DNA from: Branchinecta lynchi
Taxonomy: Eukaryota > Arthropoda > Branchiopoda > Anostraca > Branchinectidae
Length of the DNA: 64,000 nt
NCBI GenBank assembly: GCA_023053575.1
Contig: JAKZAP010000003.1
Coordinates: 4,192,561-4,256,560, forward strand
Direction of reading: 5' to 3'
Under the pieces are notes generated by a model that made no database searches, was not told where the DNA came from, and saw only the letters and a list, made by a program, of their open reading frames with translations. Below are positions 56,872 through 64,000 of this stretch, in pieces. How positions within the stretch are numbered: the stretch's first letter is position 1; every line of letters begins with the position of its first letter. A program made the position numbers and the translations under genes.

Positions 56872-57217
56872 CAGTGCAAAATAACACTATGGAGTAGCGC
56901 GAATACTGGGCTTTGCAAAGGGTCATGCGGATAGAGCCGCCCACCATGATTGCGGCATTTATAGCTAGACAAACTTTCGGGTTCAGAAATTTCTAGTAAA
57001 GTAAAGGTGCGGTTTGCACACACCAAGAAAGCGACGGAGGCTGTATCATTTTTTGTTATTTTCAGAATATGGAGTTATCGGAGTCGGCGCTGGTAAAAGG
57101 CTGATTGAGTATCAGTAGGGACGTTCTGTATCGCTAGTGGAGCTAGTGTCCATGCTATTCGAGTGTGTGTCAGTCTTGTCAAGTCTTGGCGCTACTCCAT
57201 AGTGTTATTTTGCTCTG
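56872..57217. mobile_element. hAT-type MITE with perfect 8-bp target duplication (second family)
   Basis: 346 bp. The inverted ends CAGTGCAAAATAACACTATG and CATAGTGTTATTTTGCTCTG differ at one base (T/A at the fourth position) and extend through GGAGTAGCGC. Flanked by ATCCAGAG at 56,864-56,871 and 57,218-57,225. An 8-bp duplication with CAG-starting ends fits hAT; the ends differ from the element at 2,540. Confidence 0.92.
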
Positions 57218-57225
57218 ATCCAGAG

Positions 57226-57590
57226 ACACAATAACAATCGCACTTGGCATCTAGTACTAGTACAGTACTCAAAGGAGCCAGTTGATTCGTAAGCTGAAAT
57301 CACTCAATTTAGCCCCATCTACAGCTTGATTCTTCGATATGTGACATTTGGTAAAGACGAGAATTTACGAGTGCTTGAGGCACTATGCAAATTTGTTTGC
57401 TCTTCGGGCCTTACCGGAAGACTGTAATTTAAGGGTTTTGACGAATGTATTGCTAAGTTTAAGCAGGAGACTATGTCGTTGGACCATTGACTGAAAGTTT
57501 ATATTTGACGGCGTTTAGGGCGAAAGCTGAGGGTATTCACACACGACAAACAAGACTTGCCATCTTTGTACGAGGTATCTGAAGGAGAAA
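57226..57590. other. No gene seen
   Basis: Unassigned spacer between the hAT-type MITE and family D copy 2. No exon-like frame or repeat arms. Confidence 0.35.
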
Positions 57591-58330
57591 TAAAAGATTA
57601 GGGTTTTGGTTCATACCGTGTCGCGCATTAGCCCCGTGGAAAAGTCAGTCAGCAATAAAGTCGGAAGCCAAAAGTGACGAACTTGATGAAATTTGACTTA
57701 ACAGAGCTGGGTAGTACACATAAGGCGTACTCTCGCCGTTCCCCACGGACTCGACTTGAGAAGTCCCCGCGTTTTTGTTTGTCCCGGGGACTCACTCCCC
57801 GTATTCTCGCGAGTCCCCACGGACTGGGAATGCTCTGATTATCATCACCATCATCAAAAAGGACTCCCTTTCAGATTCGGAGGGGAATCAATTTTTGCTG
57901 GTGTTGGTCCAATGTAAAATTAATTAAAAATAATCAGAACAAACAAAACCAAAAATAAATTGGTTCCAGACTAATTTTGTGAACTGCATATTTATTTTTC
58001 GAACAAAATCCATATTGGAAGCATTCCCCGTGTTCTCGCTGTTTCTGTCCGCGGAGACCGCGTGGAGTGACTCCCTCTATTCTCGCCGTTCCCCTTGATT
58101 CCTCGAGGAGACCTCGGGGAACGGTGAGAATACGCCTATAGAGGCAGAGGCATTTTACACAGTTTGAAACATGACTAGGATGAGGAGGCAAACATAAAAG
58201 AAATTCAGAGTAGCCAAACAAACCAAGAAGTAACGTGTCGTTATTTATGTTACAGTAGAGGGACAAAAAATAACTAACTCGGAAGGAATTTAGGAAGAGC
58301 GTACAAAGCTTGGTGGCCACAGAACGCGAA
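57591..58330 (+). repeat. Family D repeat, copy 2, interrupted
   Basis: Matches 26,560-26,845 on both sides of a TA-flanked insertion: GGTTCATACCGTGTCGCGC, AACTTGATGAAATTTGAC and TAGTACACATA on the left; TAGAGGCAGAGGCATTTTA and GGAAGGAATTTAGGA on the right. Without the insert it is about 330 bp. Class unknown. Confidence 0.75.
57724..58139. mobile_element. TA-type MITE, about 415 bp
   Basis: The ends AGGCGTACTCTCGCCGTTCCCC and GGGGAACGGTGAGAATACGCCT are inverse with few mismatches. It splits ACACATAGAGG of family D, and TA lies on both sides. TA duplication suggests Tc1/mariner-like mobilisation, though length and GC-rich TIR do not prove a superfamily. The ends are internally repeated (GTATTCTCGCGAGTCCCC). 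A 128-codon minus frame crosses the right end (57,934-58,320) and is not supported. Confidence 0.8.
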
Positions 58331-58412
58331 TCTTTCCTGCCTATGGGTTGAGACGCGCCGTCAATAAAATTCGATTTGAAATGGCGGGAATTTTATGGCT
58401 TGTCGAAGCGGA

Positions 58413-59624
58413 TTTTTTGGGATCCCAAAACGTAAGTGGAGGGATACCTATGACATCGCAAAAGTTGTCCGTCTGTCCGTCCGTCCGTCCGTCCGTCCGT
58501 CCGTCTGTCCGTCCGTCTGTAAGCACGATAACTCTCGAAGGGAGTGAGATATTTTGATGAAACTTGGTGTGAGGATTCGTTGGGTCGTCGGACCAGTCAA
58601 GTTCGTAGATGGGCTATGTAGCCCTACATTTAGGGGTGGGGGAGGGGGTTTAAATTAAGGGACAAACAAAATATTTTGAAACAGCTAATGTGATAGTCGA
58701 TTATGGGGTAAGAAGACATGCTGAGCACGATGGTGAAAACTATTTTGTCATCGGACGAGTAGTTCGCCCGGAATCCGGCCAAAACCGGAAAGTTTGTTAA
58801 AAGTAAAAGTTTTATTTGAAGTTGATTAGATGTTCGATTTAGGGGTAGGAAGACATGCTGAAGACGATGGTGAAAACCATTTTCTCGAAGGATAAGTAGT
58901 ACGCCCGGAATCCGGCCGAAACCGGAAAGTTTGTTAAAATAAGAAGTTTTATTTCGAGTTGATAGTTTGATAGTCGATTATGGGGTAAGAAGACATGCTG
59001 AGCACGATGGGGAAACTCATTTTGTCATCGGACGAGTAGTTCGCCCGGAATCCGGCCAAAACCGGAAAGTTTGTTAAAAGTGAAAGTTTTATTTGAAGTT
59101 GATTAGATGTTCGATTTAGGGGTAGGAAGACATGCTGAAGACGATGGTGAAAATCATTTTCTTGACGGACAAGTAGTTCGCCCGGAATCCGGCCAAAACC
59201 GGAAAATTTGTTAAAAGCAAAAGTTCGAGTAGATGACAGATTAAAGGGTAAGAAGGGAGGCTGAGTCGGTTTATGACGATGTTTTTTTACCCGGACATAT
59301 AATTTTTCCGGAATCCGGTTGTAACCGGATTTTTTTTTAAGTCAAACTTTTATTCAAAGTTGATTAGATGTTCTTTATAGGGATAAGGAGATACGCTGGT
59401 TTTGTTTCTTTATTTTTTTTGTTTGCTGGGCTAGTAATTCGCTCGGAAATCGGCAGGAAGTCCCGGTCAGTATCGTCAAAATAGATATGGTTTATAGAGG
59501 TATATCTGAACTTGGTTTTCTCTGATAATTAGCCTGTCCAAGACTGGATCTGGCGAAGACAAGACTCGATTGTCTGAATCAAATATTAGATTTTTGGGAT
59601 CCCATCGACACCTTTGGTCTTGTT
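58413..59624 (+). mobile_element. Family A element
   Basis: It runs from TTTTTTGGGATCCCAAAACG to ATCGACACCTTTGGTCTTGTT (59,624). Microsatellite about 50 bp (58,470-58,520). The core repeats a two-unit block (TCGATTATGGGG.. then TTCGATTTAGGGG..) almost exactly at 58,697 and 58,973, a local duplication. Confidence 0.88.
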
Positions 59625-60261
59625 CCACTTGCAATGCCGTGTTCGCCTTGGGGGCACCCAGCTTAACAGGGAAACTCCATCGTTACTGACGTAACAATTT
59701 GGACGCTTACGGATGTGTTAGAGCTGATAGCTTTATTGAATTTACAGAACAAAACCCCTAAAACAAATAGATTACAACGTCAGTAAATGATTAATACAAT
59801 TACCACACTCTTCGCATACTGACACGGCAATTGCATAATATTGTCAACGATCGCTTCAAAAATTGCCTGACGTTACTGCACTTTACTTGAGTTTTCGCGT
59901 TTTGTCCTAACGCGGTAACGAATTCAGTCGTATTGACGAAAATTTGACAACCCTGTTTCAACGTCGTGACAGCTTGTGCCTGAAGTTTGGTTAACATACT
60001 CATTTGAACCCAGCCCTTCGCAATATCCTGCAGTAGTGCAATAGTCCCTACCCGTCTCCCATTTTGTTTTGCCAACATGTTAGTTGTGTCACCTTCTCTG
60101 CCCCACTACATAATAACAATTGGTAGTTTGCTGTTTTATCCCCCCCCCCCCCCTCCCCTTTGTCTGTTACCCACACTATCATCTTTATGAGTCTTATTGT
60201 TTGTTTTGTGTTTCTACATGTAGTTCTGCCATGTTCGATTTGATCTTGACTATGTTCAGTA
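59625..60261. other. No gene supported
   Basis: A 92-codon minus-strand frame (59,800-60,078) lacks homology I recognise and has no clear exon borders. A poly-C tract lies near 60,139-60,153. Confidence 0.35.
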
Positions 60262-60345
60262 GTCTTTAAAGTTTAACCGAAAAGGGCTGAGATCCAACAG
60301 TCTAGTAACACATCACTTATTCCCTTAAAGCACAACTCTCACTAG
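60262..60345 (+). repeat. Family H dispersed repeat, copy 2
   Basis: CTTTAAAGTTTAACCGAAAAG, then CTGAGATCCAACAGTCTAG and CACATCACTTATTCCCTTAAA; close to 25,697-25,775. A shorter relative is at 62,293-62,350. Confidence 0.65.
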
Positions 60346-60419
60346 AAATAATCTTTTCCCTATAAAATAGATCAGAAAAGACGTTTTGGGAAATACCATT
60401 ACTTTTCACCTGAAATTAC

Positions 60420-60790
60420 CGATTGTCTTGTTAGTGCTTGCCGACTATATCCAGCCTTCCTGCTCTCCGACGCGGCGGCTGGGCGCAAAATATTTGAAAA
60501 CTGAACGTGCCTTGGTTAAAAAGTGGGAAAACTAAGCAAATAAAAGAAGTATTAAACAGAAGATTGTCACATCCTTATGTGTAAACAGTTGTCAGCGAAC
60601 AATGAAGTTTCCGGCAAACTTTTCGTTGGTTGACGGGAAAACTCGGCAAGGCCGAAACAGCGTTAAAAGTTCGTAGTTACGAAATTAAACAATGGAGAAA
60701 GGTGGGGATTTTAGAAGATTATAACTCTATATGAGAGCTAAGTATACTATACAAGGCAGAACAAGCAAGAGGAGTCCTTTAAGTATTCCT
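60420..60790 (-). repeat. Family F copy 2: family A empty site
   Basis: Inverse of 54,100-54,348 joined directly to 56,341-56,445. On the minus strand it reads AGTTTTCCCACTTTTTAACC through the point where copy 1 holds 2 kb of family A. It proves the A borders. Confidence 0.88.
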
Positions 60791-60990
60791 GACAACCCAT
60801 AAAAAGGGGTTACTTCGTTGTCCGTTATCGAGGGATAATGAATTTCATAACTTATTCTTTCGGATTTGTGGTACCTTTATGTGATTGTCCCTCTACGCTT
60901 GAAACATTTACCAACTAGAAATGTAAGCCATTGCCGAAAAAAAAATATAACAGATTCATTGCAAGACGTATCCTCAAATCCTTTTCCTAC

Positions 60991-62064
60991 TTTTTGGGAT
61001 CCCAAAACGTACGTGGAGGGATACCTATGACATCGCTAAAGTTGTCCGTCTGTCCATCCGCCCGTCCGTCAGCACGATAACTCTTGACGAGAATGAGATA
61101 TTTTGATGAAACTTGGGGTGAGGACTCTTCGAGTCAAGGGAAAGGTCGAGTTCGTAGATGGGCCCGATAGCTGCATATTTATGGCGGGGGACGGGTTTCA
61201 AATTAAGGGGCGAAACAAATCTTTTTTAAAAGCTAATGACATAGTCGATTATGGGGTAGACGAGACGCTCAACACGAATATGAAAAAAAGTACGTTCACC
61301 CGGAATCCGGCTAAAACCGGAAAGTTTGTTAAAAGTAAAAGTTTTATCTGAAGTTGATTAGATATCCGATTTAGGGATAAGGAGACATGCTGAATCCTAG
61401 TATGAAAATTATTTTCTCGTCGAACAAGTAGGTCGCCCGAAATGCGGCCGGATTCCGGGAAAACCGGAAAGTTTGTCAAAAATAAAAGATTAATCTGAAG
61501 TGGATTAGAGGTTCGATTTCAGGATAGTGAAACATGCTGAATCCGAATATTAAAATTTTTTGGTCGCCGGACAAGTAGATCGCCTGGAATCCGGCCATAA
61601 CCGGAAAATCTGTTAAAAGTAAAAGTTGTATATGAATTTTATTAGGTGTTCGATTTACGGGTAATAAGACATGCTGAATTGTGTATGACAATCATTTTAT
61701 ACCTGGACACATAGTTCGCCACGAATCTTCCTGAAATCATAAAATTTGTTAAAGTTGAAGCTTTATCTGAAGTTGATTAGAGGTTCGACATAGGGGTATG
61801 GAGATACGCTGAATCTGTTTTTGAACTTCAATTTTTTGCAAGACAAGTAGTTCGCCCGGAATCCTGCTGAAACTGGAAATTTGGCAGAAGGAAGGCAGGA
61901 ACTTTCGTCAAAGTAGACATGACGCAAGCTATAGCGGGTAAACTCACATGCTGAATCCATATTTGAACTTCGTCTTCTCAGATGATTACCACTGGACCTC
62001 TACAAGACCCGATTGTCTGTAAATATTAAACTTTTGGGATCCCGTCAAAACCTTTGGTCTTGTT
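60991..62064 (+). mobile_element. Family A element
   Basis: It runs from TTTTTGGGATCCCAAAACG to GTCAAAACCTTTGGTCTTGTT at 62,064. It shares core and terminal variants with the copy at 6,308-7,364 (GGGCCCGATAGCTG, AACATGCTGAATCCGAATAT), so these two form a subfamily. Confidence 0.87.
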
Positions 62065-62094
62065 TACAGACGTCACTTCTGCGATGTTGCATCT

Positions 62095-62640
62095 GTAGCC
62101 CTGGAAATGCAAGTCTTTGTTTAAATCCAAATTCTCCACGTCCGGATGAATATTGGTGTGTCCTGCATGCAGCGAGCAGTCTGAACATTATTAATAGAGC
62201 CCCGGGTGGAAAAATACAGAATCCCTCAAATGAGTCAAAATACTTAAGTGGATTCAAATATCAGATGTAGAATTAACGCCGTTTCATTTAGACTTTAAAG
62301 TTTAATTAATAGAACTGAGATACAGCAGTCTAGTTACCTCTGTGCTTGAAATCTTTAGCAACGTAATCTATCGACGACAAATAATGTTGTTTGGGTCCAA
62401 CGCAATAGCGGGCTTTCTTCAGAAGTGACATTACAATCTTTAATTGAACTCTCTTCAAAAGCCATTGAAATACACGCTTTTGTTGAAATTCAAATTCTCC
62501 GCGTCTGGTTGAACTCTTTTCGGGACCGGAGTGCACATTCTGAACGTCACTACTAGAGCCGAATGTGAAAAAACAGAAAATCCCTTGGCAGAATCAAAAT
62601 AATTCAGTCTATTCAGAATCCAAAATAAAAATAAGCTAGT
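62095..62640 (+). repeat. Diverged direct repeat of ~180 bp
   Basis: 62,095-62,275 and 62,455-62,640 share AATTCTCCRCGTC, CTGAACRTYA, ATAGAGCC and AATCCC words in order, about 360 bp apart. The short family H copy lies between. Frames on either strand are unsupported. Confidence 0.55.
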
Positions 62641-63571
62641 TTTTCAGCAAAACTTTATTTTATGTTTGACTCTACCACTTGCTATTCGCCAGCCATTAAT
62701 TGGCGTTGCAATTAAATTAAACTAAATATTGTCACGGATTTTATTTTTGCGGTTTATGTCAACCGAATTTGTCGGTGTCGGTTATCTGGAGCGCGGCAAA
62801 ACCTACGAGAGTGTAAGGGCCTTGTAAGTTAATCATATTTAGCCCCATACGGTTTCCGTGGGGTCCTCACTTGCTGACGAGGCAAACGTAATGGAACGCT
62901 TCCTTTGAGGCAAGATCCTCACTCGCTTACTGAAGGCTCTCTAGAGACGAGGCAATTTTCCGCTCTCAAGAAACTAGTCGTCGCTTGACTTTTCCGGGGA
63001 TTTTTCATCCGGGAACTTTTTGTTGGTGGCTCAATTCTTTATATATGCCTCCCCCATGGCTGGTCGTAGATGTAAGGGGGATTTTTTGTTAGAGGGCTGT
63101 TGAGTAGCGTGGTTATTTTTGTCGGCGGTAGGAATTAGACTAGCAGAGGACCTTCCAGTTTAGTTCCTTTTGGCCCCCAATGCTCATCGGTATCATCAAC
63201 GTCTAAAATCCACTAGGTGTTCGATAGTAAATCCTGGAACTTTTTGTCGGTCGTTCGATCGATTCTGAAGGATCGATTGAAAAAAGGCACGGCACTGCAC
63301 GGCATGGGCTAGGAGGCGCGTGTAATAAAAGGAGATTAGCTAGTAGTAGAAGTAGACAAGTAAGTGAGAGTTCGTAACTCCAGATCCTAAAAGAAGAGAC
63401 GTTAGAACATTGTTCCTGCCTCTCACACTGAAGCCTAAAATGGCCGTTTTTGTTTTCGTGCCTCTTTTTAGCACTCGTGCCTCCTACAGTATCTCGTGCC
63501 GTGCCGTGCCTCTTTTTAGTCGATCCGGATTGATTATAATGCCTCCCCCATGGCTGTATACTTCGAAGTGT
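62641..63571. other. No gene seen; imperfect inverted repeat
   Basis: 63,268-63,322 (GATCGATTGAAAAAAGGCAC..TAGGAGGCGCGTG) and 63,472-63,530 (inverse: CACTCGTGCCTCCTA..GTGCCTCTTTTTAGTCGATC) could form a hairpin around about 150 bp. No target duplication was confirmed. TGCCTCCCCCATGGCTG occurs at both 63,046 and 63,540. Confidence 0.5.
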
Positions 63572-64000
63572 ATTTTTATGGCACTTGCCTTCCGGCCAAG
63601 TGCCATATACCGATCACATTTCCGTCGGTCGGTCGGTTAGTCCGGTGTTTGCGAGTTAGGGTACTTCCAGATACGCTAGGACGATGAAACTTGGCAGGCG
63701 TATCAGGGAGGCGACCAAACTAATTTGGAAATGGTCACTTGCCTGATCCGACCATCGTGGAGGGAGGGGGAGGTGGTGGAATCCGGAAAATAGGGACATT
63801 CATAACTTTCGAACGGTTGATCGGATCATAATGAAACTTTCTATCTGGAAAAATCTCGTGTCTCAGATGTCTCGTTTCGATTCCGGACCGGACCCGATGA
63901 ATCTGGGGGGAGTAGGAGGGGGGAATCGGAAATCGTGTGAAACTCTCAGATTGGAGCGATCGTGATGAAACTTGGTGGTAAGAACAAGCACAAGCTCTAG
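63572..64000 (+). mobile_element. Family B element, cut by window end
   Basis: T5, then TATGGCACTTGCCTTCCGGCCAAGTGCCATA at 63,577-63,607, GTCGG microsatellite, GCGAGTTAGGGTACTTCCAG and GATGAAACTTGGCAGG, then half-units to the end. It resembles the 43,970 copy more than the others (GATCACTTTTCCGTCG-like start). The first 76-codon frame (63,410) crosses its edge and is not a gene. Confidence 0.85.

Noticed and set aside
56636..57026. Overlapping minus-strand frames (103 and 93 codons)
   Set aside because: Cross the border and target duplication of a hAT-type MITE.
59800..60078. 92-codon minus-strand frame as a gene
   Set aside because: No recognisable domain, no splice sites that fit, and length is within chance expectation.
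1..64000. Bacterial or phage origin
   Set aside because: Spliceosomal exon borders, non-LTR retrotransposons, hAT-type MITEs and lack of operons all contradict it.

Overview
This window is animal (metazoan) nuclear DNA, most likely from an invertebrate. It has spliceosomal exon borders, non-LTR retrotransposons with APE-type endonuclease and reverse transcriptase, hAT-type and TA-type MITEs, microsatellites, and no bacterial operons. The species cannot be named from sequence alone. Almost everything here is mobile DNA lying in, or next to, one sparsely exonic host gene on the plus strand.

Host gene: two convincing exons were found. A first coding exon (11,941-12,190) has an acceptor, a near-ideal Kozak ATG at 11,949 and a strong donor. 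A 92-bp exon (42,081-42,172) has an acceptor and a GTAAGT donor. Their phases match across an intron of 29,890 bp, and together they give an N-terminal stretch of about 111 residues rich in Pro, Ser, Tyr, Asn and His. No domain is reached and I do not recognise the gene. A four-copy 141-bp tandem repeat and a TATA-like box lie upstream.

Dominant repeats: two families, here called A and B, fill roughly half the window. A starts at the palindrome TTTTGGGATCCCAAAA and has a (TGTC/CGTC)n microsatellite, the module GATGAAACTTGG, an array of about 137-bp units, and a 3' end GGGATCCCATCGAAACC..CTTGTT. B starts at the hairpin TATGGCACTTG..CAAGTGCCATA and has the same microsatellite type, repeated GATGAAACTTGG units with G-rich tracts, and a 3' end CAAGTGCCATATGAGCTC..CTTGTT. 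In both, the 5' palindrome is partly copied near the 3' end. Three occupied/empty site pairs inside the window show insertion at T-rich sites with no target duplication beyond a possible TT. That argues for rolling-circle, Helentron/DINE-like non-autonomous elements.

Other elements: LINE-1 (19.9-23.9 kb, plus) has an intact 1,031-residue ORF2 and the tail of an ORF1. LINE-2 (46.3-50.6 kb, minus) has an intact 249-residue ORF1 and an ORF2 split by one base missing in a homopolymer; two 3' fragments of this family lie near 9-10 kb. Older RT fragments lie at 3.4-4.2, 36.96-37.26 and 41.1-41.9 kb. Two hAT-type MITEs have perfect 8-bp target duplications (2,540-2,918 and 56,872-57,217). A TA-type MITE at 57.7 kb has its empty site at 26.65 kb. 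A foldback family C is intact at 8,043-8,252. Several large duplications are present: 35.0/45.6 kb inverted, 54.1+56.3/60.4 kb inverted, 37.8/40.7 kb direct, 51.0/51.8 kb direct, and a perfect 514-bp tandem at 54.9-55.9 kb.

The nesting order can be read directly. For example, 409-4,339 is an A copy carrying another A copy, a hAT MITE and an RT fragment. No tRNA, rRNA or CRISPR was recognised.
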